64,000 nt of DNA from Saliphagus infecundisoli (GTDB lineage: Archaea; Halobacteriota; Halobacteria; Halobacteriales; Natrialbaceae): assembly GCF_020177375.1 (NCBI RefSeq), contig NZ_JAIWHV010000014.1, positions 16,232-80,231 on the forward strand, in the 5' to 3' direction. Both the position numbers and the translations under genes were made by a program. Below the pieces are notes generated by a model. The model did no database searches and was not told the origin of the DNA. It saw only the letters and a list, made by a program, of their open reading frames with translations. Shown in pieces: positions 45,242-53,019 of the stretch (its first letter is position 1; the number at the start of each line of letters is the position of its first letter).

Positions 45242-45831
45242 CGTCCCACCTCGGAAGGCCGTCCGTGAACCCCCATAAATCGGCGATCGATCCAGGCAAC
45301 GCCGGGTGCGATAATCCCGGCCAGGATTGACGTCGCGGCCGATAGGACGAACCCACGGCCGAAGCCGAACTTAACAGCGCCAATCGGGGAGAAAGCACCT
45401 CGAATGACCCGGAGCGAAAGGACGGTGATCGCGAACACACCCCCATAGCAGCTGGCCCCATCGATCAAAGACATCTGGATAAGCGAACGGTCAAGCGTCG
45501 TCCGCGCTTGAGTCGCGATCACAGCGGCGAGCGCTGTACCAAAATACAAGACGAGCAGCAACACGATTATTCCGAGGACGAATCTGAATGTGACGTCGAG
45601 GATACCCTCGCCACTGAGCAATAACGAAAGAGTGAGAGAACCGGCGAACCCGAACCCTACGCCGATCAGCACGAACAATGCGACCGTCCGCTTCCCATAC
45701 GGTGTGTCCATAGCCTCGCGAAAGAGTGCAATCGTCCGCTCGAGAGTGTTCAGGCTTTCCGACGATTGTGACGAGCCAGTGGGCGACTCGGTCGAGTACG
45801 TGCTGCCGCCCGGTGACCGCCCACTCTCCAT
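45238..45831 (-). CDS. four-helix membrane protein
   Basis: 197 residues from the ATG at 45831; the longer frame from 45939 runs into repeat M2 and is unlikely. Ser/Gly-rich N-terminus, then hydrophobic segments (VALFVLIGVGFGFAGSLTL, FVLGIIVLLLVLYFGTALAA, GGVFAITVLSLRVIRGAF, VLSAATSILAGIIAPGVAW). Coupled to the lipoprotein gene downstream by ATGA. Family not recognised. Confidence 0.62.
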   Translation of the reverse strand: MESGRSPGGSTYSTESPTGSSQSSESLNTLERTIALFREAMDTPYGKRTVALFVLIGVGFGFAGSLTLSLLLSGEGILDVTFRFVLGIIVLLLVLYFGTALAAVIATQARTTLDRSLIQMSLIDGASCYGGVFAITVLSLRVIRGAFSPIGAVKFGFGRGFVLSAATSILAGIIAPGVAWIDRRFMGVHGRPSEVGR

Positions 45832-45875
45832 GATTATCAGGTGTGCTAACGGGAAACAAATAGGTTTGGGCACTG

Positions 45876-46033
45876 ACCTTGTGCAACACGTAGAGAAAAA
45901 TATGCATCTTGAGGTTTTCATTGAAAATGTGATTTGCACTACCTCTACAAAGGTTGAAACTTCAATGTGGACAATCGGTCCGTCCGGCGTGTCTCATTAG
46001 TGGCTGAAAACCCCAATCCATGTTGCACAAGGT
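45876..46033. repeat. 158-bp non-autonomous element, copy M2
   Basis: Perfect 12-base inverted repeats ACCTTGTGCAAC and complement at the ends. The interior aligns with element M1 at 753-902 (about 75% over 100 bases), although the termini differ. Likely a MITE or the remnant of a larger insertion sequence. Together with the MITE at 46122 it fills the 485-base gap 45832-46316. Confidence 0.6.
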
Positions 46034-46121
46034 AAGGGGCTGAAGCCAGCCAGAAATATTCTTTCCAGCCAGCCGGCTCTTGAATTGCTCCTGAAGTGTA
46101 CTGCCTTGAGTAACACCCTCG

Positions 46122-46272
46122 GAGCGTGTCATATAATGGTTCTCAACAGCCACCATTCACAGGGAATAATTTGCAAGAAACTCCCAACTGCCGAGATCGG
46201 CGGAGTCAGGGACAATATGGAGCCCGTATAATCGCCGGGTCGAGGGTGTGAGACGAATTCTATGACACGCTG
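46122..46272. mobile_element. MITE related to the insertion sequence at 23512-24574, copy 2
   Basis: 151 bases with ends AGCGTGTCATA and complement, same family as 6242-6391 and the complete element. Flanked by a 6-base duplication CCCTCG. Shares internal starts such as ATGGTTC-CAACAGCCA with copy 1. No coding capacity. Confidence 0.82.
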
Positions 46273-46316
46273 CCCTCGTGTAGAACAGCGATATCGACGA
46301 CCTCTATCGTGGCGTA

Positions 46317-47174
46317 CTACTCATCGTCCCCAAGGATTTCTTCGAGCGCCTCGACGGCAGCATCCAGCTCCTCAACATCCTCACGGTCGGATCGGTAGGC
46401 CGGGCGCCACCACGCGGACGGGTGGATGATCAGCGCGGTGTCGGTAACCGTGTAGCTCTCGAACTCGGACCACGGCCGGAGACGCTGCTGGAGTGGCCGT
46501 TCGACAACGAGCCCCACGTCGGTCACGCGGAACGTCCGTGGATTTGCGGCCCCCGCGAAGGGTGTCCACAGGAAGATGAGAAAATAGAGATTTCCTGCCC
46601 AGGACAAGTCGCTCCACACAAGCTGAACGATGACGCCACCAACGCCGAGGACGCTCGCGATGACTATCCAAGCCACGGAGAAGTGCCGCCAGCGCCGCGG
46701 CCAGCGCGCCTCCCATTCGACGACGTCTTCAGCACCGATCAGAACGGCCGCCGCGTACCGGGTCCGACTCATCCCAGTCAGGAAGAGGCCGAGAAACATC
46801 CCTCCGATCGTGCTGACGATTGCGAGACCAATCGTAATGCCTGGTGGCTCAGTCACCATGGCAGCCACACCGAAAACGCCGATGAACCAGACGAATGGGA
46901 GGACAACGAGCAGCCACGCGGTGGTTCGTCCGCCGAGGCTAACTGCGAGTCCGGACGTCCGAGAGACGGTCCAGCCAACCACAGTGGCGATGACTGTGAG
47001 TGCCGCGAGAAATCCGAGATAGAGGAGGCCGCCGTTCGACGTCACGCGTGCGAAGACGAGAACAGCGAACGGAGCGAGGAGAATGGCGACGTAGAGGCCA
47101 GCGACGATTGCATATGACGCATCCGGAGATTCTGCGTTCGGCTGGCCCAGTCCGGTCTCCGTTCGCGTTGCCAT
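46317..47174 (-). CDS. six-helix membrane protein with C-terminal soluble domain
   Basis: 285 residues from the ATG at 47174. Six hydrophobic segments (for example VAGLYVAILLAPFAVLVFA, FSVAWIVIASVLGVGGVIV) end near residue 205. The C-terminal part (ANPRTFRVTDVGLVVERPLQ, FESYTVTDTALIIHPSAWWR) resembles the short PH-like domain seen in haloarchaeal membrane proteins. Unknown role. Confidence 0.65.
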   Translation of the reverse strand: MATRTETGLGQPNAESPDASYAIVAGLYVAILLAPFAVLVFARVTSNGGLLYLGFLAALTVIATVVGWTVSRTSGLAVSLGGRTTAWLLVVLPFVWFIGVFGVAAMVTEPPGITIGLAIVSTIGGMFLGLFLTGMSRTRYAAAVLIGAEDVVEWEARWPRRWRHFSVAWIVIASVLGVGGVIVQLVWSDLSWAGNLYFLIFLWTPFAGAANPRTFRVTDVGLVVERPLQQRLRPWSEFESYTVTDTALIIHPSAWWRPAYRSDREDVEELDAAVEALEEILGDDE

Positions 47175-47267
47175 GGCGGAATTTGTATACAAGGTCACAA
47201 AAATATGTTGCTCAGTTAGTGGGATTTCAGCCAGCAACACATCGAGTCGTGACCCACCGAAACGCGG

Positions 47268-47310
47268 CAGTTGGATTATGCCGATTGGACCAGTTATCGG
47301 AACATACAGG
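47268..47310. repeat. 43-base repeat Q, copy 2
   Basis: CAGTTGGATTATG ... CATACAGG; 33 of 43 bases match copy 3 at 47599-47641 in direct orientation. The two copies flank the small gene 47368-47538. Confidence 0.5.
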
Positions 47311-47367
47311 AAACTCTCATGCGATTAGATCTCTGAGTTTATCTCACAGGAAATCTAAAGACAGCAC

Positions 47368-47538
47368 GTGTCTGACGGAGAAGACGACCAAATAGATCCG
47401 AATAAGATGGCTCTGGGGATTGCGTTCGGACCGCTACTAGGAGTCGCTCTTGGACTCGCACTGGGTGATATAGCGATAGGTATTTCGATTGGGATGGGTC
47501 TCGGTATCATTCTCGGTGTCGTGTGGGGCCTCACGTAG
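47368..47538 (+). CDS. 56-residue glycine-zipper membrane protein
   Basis: GTG start; reads MSDGEDDQIDPNK and then a single long hydrophobic, glycine-patterned stretch (ALGIAFGPLLGVALGLALG, IAIGISIGMGLGIILGVVWG). Similar tiny glycine-zipper proteins occur in haloarchaea and may oligomerise in membranes. A GTTTATC box lies about 32 bases upstream, right for a leaderless message. Flanked by repeats Q2 and Q3, so it may be a small mobile cassette or a toxin-like peptide; both ideas are inference. Confidence 0.6.
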   Translation: MSDGEDDQIDPNKMALGIAFGPLLGVALGLALGDIAIGISIGMGLGIILGVVWGLT

Positions 47539-47598
47539 TGAACTGCCACGTGCGAACGTGAACAGCTGATGCTGTGCTCGAAGCTCACGGTAACGCGT

Positions 47599-47641
47599 CA
47601 GTTGGATTACCCCAATCGAACCACTTAGCGTTACGTACAGG
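47599..47641. repeat. 43-base repeat Q, copy 3
   Basis: CAGTTGGATTACC ... CGTTACGTACAGG. A shorter match, GGCGTTACGTACAGGG, recurs at about 48645-48660 in front of the lipoprotein stop region. Confidence 0.5.
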
Positions 47642-47646
47642 CGGTG

Positions 47647-47806
47647 GCAAGCACAGCATCCGCGAGCGAACGGAGTGAGCGAGCGGGCCGAGGAATCCCT
47701 CGAAGCCGCGCCCCTGGCGCGGCTGAGGGGGTGACGCCGTGCTTTTCATCAACGTTTTGCCGAGCGACTGAGCACCGCGAGGGAGCGCAGCGCAAAAGGT
47801 TGGCAT
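47647..47806 (+). ncRNA. structured repeat T (candidate structured RNA), two hairpin blocks
   Basis: Outer stem AAGCAC with GTGCTT (ends 47744, followed by TTT). Inside: CCGCGAGCGAACGG-AGTGAG-CGAGCGG and a strong hairpin CCCTCGAAGCCGCGCC-CCT-GGCGCGGCTGAGGG (47697-47730). A second block pairs CAACGTTTTGC with GCAAAAGGTTG (47749-47802). The sequence type recurs in haloarchaeal genomes in my memory, function unknown. It fills the gap between 47538 and 47835. Confidence 0.45.
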
Positions 47807-47834
47807 CCAGATGTACCGCTGTCGGGTGTTATAT

Positions 47835-48269
47835 TCAGGCGGGTGCTGCACCAGCATTCGTTCTGGTGGCCACCTCGACATCGAGATGCACGCGTTCGTA
47901 GGGGATGACGGGACGTTTTGCCCGTCCGTCCGTCTCAAAATAAACGATGTGATGTTCAGCCAAGGTTTGAACATCGGCGTGTACGTCCGCGTAATTCCGC
48001 TCAAGGAGATCCGCCAGATCGCTGATGCTCTCGGGGGAACGGGTCATGATCGCTCGCATGGTCTCGAGACGGCGATCCGTGAGCAATTCACGGACGTCGG
48101 CGACACGAGGATACGAGCGGATCGCCTCGTCTGCAGGTCCGTCGTCAAGTTGGTCAAGTGCCGCGTCAAATCCCTCATCGGCTGAACCGACGGTGATCCG
48201 AAGCGTTTCGGGATAAGTCGTGTCGTCGTGCAGTTCTTCGGCAAGTTCGTGGTTATTTTCGTTCATCAT
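47835..48269 (-). CDS. HVO_A0114-type antitoxin, second TumE pair
   Basis: 144 residues, paralogue of the protein at 19619-20053. N-terminal TLRITVGSADEGFDAALDQL, then winged helix-turn-helix DRRLETMRAIMTRSPESISD, LLERNYADVHADVQTLAEHH. The C-terminal wing (FETDGRAKRPVIPYERVHLD) closely parallels KRPTVWYDAIEVDLPLL in the first copy. Overlaps the toxin gene by 17 bases. Confidence 0.77.
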   Translation of the reverse strand: MMNENNHELAEELHDDTTYPETLRITVGSADEGFDAALDQLDDGPADEAIRSYPRVADVRELLTDRRLETMRAIMTRSPESISDLADLLERNYADVHADVQTLAEHHIVYFETDGRAKRPVIPYERVHLDVEVATRTNAGAAPA

Positions 48270-48561
48270 CGGTCACCTCATCACGGAACCGTTCGAGATG
48301 GCTCTCGAGATCGTCGAACTCGAGTTCAGTGACGTGTTCGTCTCCGTCATCCCACTCGTGGCGGTGATGATGGCCTGCACCATGCGTCGGAACCTGTGAA
48401 TTGTCGTATCGAAGGATCCCACATCCGGATTCAGGGTCGTAGTGATGAAACCGGTAATTGACTCCACCCGGATATTCCGAACTCTCAATCGCAAAGAGGC
48501 GGACACGCGTCCCATCTCGGAGTTGTGTCTCGGTGTCGATCCGTATGTCGCCATCGGCCAT
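48253..48561 (-). CDS. TumE-like toxin, second copy
   Basis: 102 residues from the ATG at 48561. RVRLFAIESSEYPGGVNYRF, HHYDPESGCGILRYDNSQVP and HGAGHHHRHEW repeat the layout of the toxin at 20034-20342 (YDN then a His cluster then a C-terminal helix). The two pairs are diverged, so this is not a recent duplication. A TTTATCT box lies about 36 bases upstream. Confidence 0.74.
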   Translation of the reverse strand: MADGDIRIDTETQLRDGTRVRLFAIESSEYPGGVNYRFHHYDPESGCGILRYDNSQVPTHGAGHHHRHEWDDGDEHVTELEFDDLESHLERFRDEVTDDERK

Positions 48562-48696
48562 CCCTACTATAGGACACCACCCAATAGGAGATAAATCTAT
48601 TGCACTATAGCCTATTATACCATACTTCAACTTGGACTATTTCTGGCGTTACGTACAGGGAGCTCAAATACCGATTGTTACGTCCAGAGGGACTAC

Positions 48697-49128
48697 TTAT
48701 TGAACGTCGGCATCTTCTATCTTGGTTATCTCAATTCGCCGATCTCGTTGGTCAGAGGTTGAGGCGGGATTAATAGTCACGATATAGCCGTTCTGTGAAT
48801 ACTCTCCGTCACCCTTCTCTGGGCAAATATTGAAAGTTTCGTCAAAGGAAACGCCGATACCTCGGATACAGAAGGAATCAGAAGTGATATCTCCGACTTT
48901 GGCAAGTATGCCTGGAGGGACTTCTACTTCTTTATCGAATGTCTCTTCTTCAACTGTCGAGTGCACCTGTACTACCGCGGTATGTCGTTCATTTCCCCGG
49001 TTTTCAACGAAAATGGGCATTGTTGGGGGTGATCCCTCCGTGGACAATACCGAACAGCCCGCTATCGCAGTGACGAGGCCCACTCCACTGGTGCGAAGGA
49101 TCAAACGGCGAGACAGAGAGTATGGCAT
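48697..49128 (-). CDS. small Tat lipoprotein
   Basis: 143 residues from the ATG at 49128. SLSRRLILRTSGVGLVTAIA followed by AGC is a Tat lipoprotein signal. The mature part is a beta-rich domain (TMPIFVENRGNERHTAVVQV, ETFDKEVEVPPGILAKVGDI) as in many haloarchaeal surface lipoproteins that look immunoglobulin-like. Two Cys (SFCIRG, NICPEK) may form a disulfide. Function unknown. Confidence 0.7.
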   Translation of the reverse strand: MPYSLSRRLILRTSGVGLVTAIAGCSVLSTEGSPPTMPIFVENRGNERHTAVVQVHSTVEEETFDKEVEVPPGILAKVGDITSDSFCIRGIGVSFDETFNICPEKGDGEYSQNGYIVTINPASTSDQRDRRIEITKIEDADVQ

Positions 49129-49299
49129 AATTCTGTGTGATTCATCTCTGGTGTTAACTGTTTGTACTGTTAGGTTCGCACTCGGATGTAACACGAGATT
49201 CAATCTGAGTCACATCGAAATTATCGCTTTAAGTCAAGCCAAACAAGATGATCCTGCTGCGAACCTGAAATCAGGTCTGGGTCAAGCGGTGCTCTCGAA

Positions 49300-49345
49300 C
49301 CTTGTGCAACGCTCCTTTGAAATTGGGGACTTCTGTTGCACAAGG
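49300..49345. repeat. 46-base inverted-repeat element, copy M3
   Basis: CCTTGTGCAAC and its complement separated by 24 bases. Nearly the same as 54864-54910 (shared CTCCTTTGA-type and GGGGA spacer bases). The arms equal the ends of element M2. It lies downstream of the PadR gene, so it could be a minimal transposon relic or a transcription-terminating hairpin. Confidence 0.55.
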
Positions 49346-49393
49346 CAAGATGTGAGTTGTATCCTGAGCAGGAGGAACAGGAGAGCGGATTCG

Positions 49394-49675
49394 TTAGAGG
49401 AGATCCTCAACGTACTGGGATTCCCAGTTGCGTCGATCTTCAATTTCACGTCGTCCGCGACGAGTGACTGAATAGACGTTCGTCCGGCGGTCTTTCTCGC
49501 CTTTCTCGAGAAGCCCCTTGTCGACGATCGTATCGAGGTTCGGATACAGGCGGCCGTGGTGGATCTCGACTTCGTAATACTTCTCGAGTTCGTCCTTGAT
49601 CGCGAGACCATGGGGTTCGTCCAATCCAGCCGCAACGTACAGGAGGTCACGCTGGAAGCCGGTCAAGTCGTACAT
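49394..49675 (-). CDS. PadR-family regulator
   Basis: 93 residues from the ATG at 49675. DLTGFQRDLLYVAAGLDEPH, IKDELEKYYEVEIHHGRLYP and NLDTIVDKGLLEKGEKDRRT form the PadR winged helix with its characteristic GRLYP-LxxL pattern. No large C-terminal dimer region, as is common in haloarchaea. A close paralogue is at 62119-62394. Confidence 0.85.
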   Translation of the reverse strand: MYDLTGFQRDLLYVAAGLDEPHGLAIKDELEKYYEVEIHHGRLYPNLDTIVDKGLLEKGEKDRRTNVYSVTRRGRREIEDRRNWESQYVEDLL

Positions 49676-49815
49676 ACCGATCTCTAAGATCCAACTCAAG
49701 TTAACTGTTCGGAAGTATACCTATGAATTCTGTGAGCCGATCGAATAGGCACCACGCCATCTGTAACGTCTGTTGGCTCTCATTGGAAGCTATCCAATCT
49801 TAAAGATAACCGGTG

Positions 49816-51915
49816 TCAGTAGTTTTGAAGAGAGCCATTGATCCGATCAGCGAGGTAACGGTCAATCCGATCACGGCGCCACCCAAGGGGGGCACAGACC
49901 GTCTCCACAGCATCGATCAGCATCTCCGCATAGAAGTCCTGATCATAGCGATCGAGGTCCTCGTATTCCAGTTGGACCCGATCCCGAGAATCCTTTTCGT
50001 CGTTGACAACCACATACGAGACGTCCTGGCCGGGCTGTGGGTTGAATCCCGCCTCCGTCGCCCGTTCCAGCGCAGCGACCGTCCGCGTCGACTGCTGATA
50101 GTCACCCAGTCGCTTCGACGCCCGATTCGTGATGAGCAGGTCCGCTGGATCGACTGTCCCGGAGCGAAGGTCACCCAGCGCTTGCTGGAGGTGTGCACAG
50201 ACCGCCTCTGGCGTCCGGTAGTCATCGAGCGTCCGAATGAATTCCTGTTGCATCGAGGCAACCCACTCAGGCGTACTCCGCTGCCGGCACGCAATCCCGC
50301 GATATTTGTACTCACCGTCGCTCCGTTTACCGAAGTACTTCGTGAGTGCACCTTCGTCGCTATCCGCAAGCGGGACGAACGCCACCCAGTCGAACTCTGC
50401 TTCGTACTCCAATCTGATGCCGACCTCTTCGGAAACATGCCTAGCGAGGTCCTCTAGCGGAGTCTGTGACTCGCCTTCGATCGGTGTCACCCAGATACTA
50501 TCGACGATCCCGTGAAGAAGGTGCCATCCATGCTGCTCGAAGACTGTTTTCGTATCGAGCAGGATCTCGCGAGCGTAGGCATTGATCGCCTCGTGACACT
50601 CGATGCGCCCGAATTTGGCGTTACTGAACCCCTGGTAGCCGAAACAGGACACTAAGATCCACTTGATTGCACTCGAGCGACTCCGGAGTCGGGCTTCGCG
50701 GGCCTCGTCGCCCGTGGCCTCGATCTCGGCTTTGATCTCGTCGCGATCGTCGATCAATGGTTGGAGAACATCGGGCAGATAGCCGGGGTCATCACAGATC
50801 GCATAATCGAGACCAGGGACGTCGTTTCGATCACGGTGACACTCACACCGGATCGTCTCCGGGCTGATATTATAGGTGCAGATGATATTGGGATACAAGC
50901 TCGAAAAGTCGAGTTCGTAGACGTCTTCGTGGAAGCCGACCTCCGGCGAGAACGTATAGCCGCCCCGATCAGCGTCATGGAGCGTCCGCATCGATTTGAA
51001 GAACTCATGACGCCATGATTTCCAGGGAATGAGCACGTCTCTGTCACGGGCCTCACGGATCTGGATCGCCGTAAGCACGTTTCCGATCGATGCCCACGAG
51101 AGTTCCTGGAGCGGCTTCCGAGACCGCGAGACGAGGTCAACGCAGCCATCGAGCCCCGATTGATCGTAGAAGAACGTATTTGACCGATCGATGATTGCTC
51201 TACCGGGCACATTGTATCGTGCCGGCGAGTGGCCCGTATTCCCGTAGCTCTCGTAGGTTGAGCGACCGGCGAGGCGTTGCCAGCCCGGTATCCGTCCCCA
51301 CTGAAGCTCAGCGTTGGACTCACCAGCGCTGGCACTGAGCGTCGGAATCAACTCCGCCGAGGACAGCACCAGAACATCAGGGTCAACGGTCTCGAGGCGA
51401 TTCTGAACGGTCTGGAGGATCGCCTCCGGTGAGCCCGAAAGAGACTCACCGTCGATCGTCAGCTCCGTGACCGGTGGGTCCGCTAGCTGTGGAGACTCGA
51501 CGTCGAGTTCGAGCGTCGAGAGTTCCGAGGTCGGCGTCGGATCAACGCCGGTTTCGAGACAGTAGCGAAACTCGCGCGAGAAATCGACGTTGAAACAGCC
51601 GTAGGCACCAGGCTGGCCCCGGTCGCGAACGAACGACGCGACGGTCCGGACAGCGTCGATCCGGTCGACGTCGATCCGAAGGACGTCTTCGTGATCGTGG
51701 CGAAAGCCTGGTCGCCACTGTTCGAGAGCCATCTCGACGACGGCAGGGTGGTGCTCAAGATTCCCGCGAAGAGTGTCGAGGGTCGCCTCGGAGTCCGCAT
51801 CGGCGATCGCGTACAGCGAGGGTGTGTAGTCGTCGTGGATCGTGTACGAGGCGCCGTCTGCGTCGGTTGTCCACGAGTAGACGGTCCCATCGATATAGTC
51901 GATTTTGAACGGCAT
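49816..51915 (-). CDS. family B DNA polymerase, PolB2-like with altered active site
   Basis: 699 residues from the ATG at 51915 (GAGGTGA 8 bases upstream). Polymerase motif A ELDFSSLYPNIICTY is intact. Motif B KWILVSCFGYQGFSNAKFG lacks the usual Asn-Ser pair (Val-Ser). Motif C reads HGIVDSIWVTP where YGDTDS is expected, so the first of the two metal-binding Asp is Ile. KYRGIACRQR follows as in active enzymes. The exonuclease region has only LELDVES resembling ExoI; ExoII and ExoIII are not visible. I believe this HGIVDS form is shared by a haloarchaeal plasmid family, so the loss is ancestral, not a fresh mutation. Linked to a RecA-like and an Orc1/Cdc6 gene. Confidence 0.82.
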   Translation of the reverse strand: MPFKIDYIDGTVYSWTTDADGASYTIHDDYTPSLYAIADADSEATLDTLRGNLEHHPAVVEMALEQWRPGFRHDHEDVLRIDVDRIDAVRTVASFVRDRGQPGAYGCFNVDFSREFRYCLETGVDPTPTSELSTLELDVESPQLADPPVTELTIDGESLSGSPEAILQTVQNRLETVDPDVLVLSSAELIPTLSASAGESNAELQWGRIPGWQRLAGRSTYESYGNTGHSPARYNVPGRAIIDRSNTFFYDQSGLDGCVDLVSRSRKPLQELSWASIGNVLTAIQIREARDRDVLIPWKSWRHEFFKSMRTLHDADRGGYTFSPEVGFHEDVYELDFSSLYPNIICTYNISPETIRCECHRDRNDVPGLDYAICDDPGYLPDVLQPLIDDRDEIKAEIEATGDEAREARLRSRSSAIKWILVSCFGYQGFSNAKFGRIECHEAINAYAREILLDTKTVFEQHGWHLLHGIVDSIWVTPIEGESQTPLEDLARHVSEEVGIRLEYEAEFDWVAFVPLADSDEGALTKYFGKRSDGEYKYRGIACRQRSTPEWVASMQQEFIRTLDDYRTPEAVCAHLQQALGDLRSGTVDPADLLITNRASKRLGDYQQSTRTVAALERATEAGFNPQPGQDVSYVVVNDEKDSRDRVQLEYEDLDRYDQDFYAEMLIDAVETVCAPLGWRRDRIDRYLADRINGSLQNY

Positions 51916-51922
51916 CAAGCGG

Positions 51923-52210
51923 TCACCTCTCGGTTCCGTCGTTCCTACCATCGATTGCTTCCTCGAGCGTCTCGATCCGCGCAGCGAGTTCCTCGAGTTG
52001 AGCTTCCTGTTCGAGAGCGATTGAGACCAGGAGTGCGTACATCGGCTCTGGGTGGTTCAGATAGCCGCTCGCATCCGCGTGGCTCCGTGCATACTCGAAG
52101 AGGCGGTCGAACTGGTCTTGTTCGTCACGGCGGAGCCCTCGTCGATAGTCTGCCCACTGCCGTTCGAGCGCCCGAAGCGTGTCTCGATACGTCGCGTTAG
52201 TTCGCCCCAT
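51923..52210 (-). CDS. small helical protein linking polymerase and RecA-like genes
   Basis: 95 residues from the ATG at 52210, preceded by GGAGGTGG 8 bases upstream. It overlaps the RecA-like gene by 14 bases and ends 7 bases before the polymerase start. Helical throughout, with a C-terminal coiled coil (ALEQEAQLEELAARIETLEE). Probably a partner subunit of the polymerase or RecA-like protein; no family recognised. Confidence 0.72.
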   Translation of the reverse strand: MGRTNATYRDTLRALERQWADYRRGLRRDEQDQFDRLFEYARSHADASGYLNHPEPMYALLVSIALEQEAQLEELAARIETLEEAIDGRNDGTER

Positions 52211-52907
52211 CGACGACCACCTCCGGACTAGACGGGGCGACAGGCCCCGGAGCCTGCTCATAGAGCGGTTCGCGAGCGTCAAGGATCCGATGCCAGAACG
52301 CGAGTGTCGTCTGAAGCTGGCCGTGCGACGCTGGATACACGAGGGTCTCGAACTCGTCGGCGACGAACCGGGGACCCTGGGTCGTTGACTGGCATTCGAT
52401 CGTCGTTGCGGCACTCGCCTCGACCGGCGCCGCGAACTCATCATCGCGACTCCGAGTCACGAGAATTGGAATATCGTGTTCACGGCCACACTGAGCGAGC
52501 ATCGCAAGTACCCGAACGAGCATTGCTTCGCCTTCGTCCTGGCGGAGATCGTTCTCCCGGTAGAACCTATCCAACGCGGGAACGACGACCAGTGCAGTCT
52601 CTTCGCCGATTTTGCGGCAGAGCTCATCGATGAGCGTGTAGTGTTGGAACGGGGTGAATCCACGTGCGACCTGTATCCGGTCGAGGACCCGGGGATCGGG
52701 CGCGATCCGAGCAAGCGGCTGTGTCGTCGCATGCCCTCCGGTATCGACCCAGTAGGCCGAGCCCTGGCTTGTGAGGATCTGATCGACGGCGAGCGTATGC
52801 AGCGGGCCTCTCGGTTCGCCGTCGACCTCGAGGAGTTGGAGTCCCGATCCCAGCGAGGGGAGTTCGGGGATCGAATTCGATCGATTCGAACGTATGTGAT
52901 CGGACAT
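52197..52907 (-). CDS. RecA/RadA-like protein lacking Walker A
   Basis: 236 residues. The order fits a degenerate RecA fold: DQILTSQGSAYWVDTGGHAT, then IQVARGFTPFQHYTLIDELC, a Walker B-like ETALVVVPALDRFYRENDLR and HDIPILVTRSRDDE. The N-terminal P-loop expected before residue 45 is absent (LLEVDGEPRGPLHTLAVD instead), so ATP binding is doubtful. It may work as a recombination mediator or polymerase accessory. Operon with the 95-residue protein and polymerase; a GGAG site precedes the start. Confidence 0.65.
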   Translation of the reverse strand: MSDHIRSNRSNSIPELPSLGSGLQLLEVDGEPRGPLHTLAVDQILTSQGSAYWVDTGGHATTQPLARIAPDPRVLDRIQVARGFTPFQHYTLIDELCRKIGEETALVVVPALDRFYRENDLRQDEGEAMLVRVLAMLAQCGREHDIPILVTRSRDDEFAAPVEASAATTIECQSTTQGPRFVADEFETLVYPASHGQLQTTLAFWHRILDAREPLYEQAPGPVAPSSPEVVVDGAN

Positions 52908-52953
52908 CTCACTCCAGCAATCACGAGGGGTTCCGATAAGCGCCGGCGTGGCG

Positions 52954-52973
52954 TTTCCGGTGGTTCCGAAACG
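52954..52973. promoter_or_regulatory. inverted TTTCCG/CGGAAA site upstream of RecA-like gene
   Basis: GTTTCC-GGTGGTTC-CGAAAC lies 47-66 bases before the RecA-like start, just upstream of a CTTATCG box. The same TTTCCGAAA word occurs twice inside the end of the Cdc6 gene (53031-53055) and twice in tandem before that gene. Confidence 0.5.
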
Positions 52974-53019
52974 CTCGCTGGAGGTTCACAGATCGCCGTA
53001 CAGTCTGGCGTTTCTGGGG

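Noticed and set aside
47585..48004. 139-codon minus-strand frame through element T
   Set aside because: It covers hairpins of the structured repeat and overlaps the antitoxin gene in another frame; no start signal.
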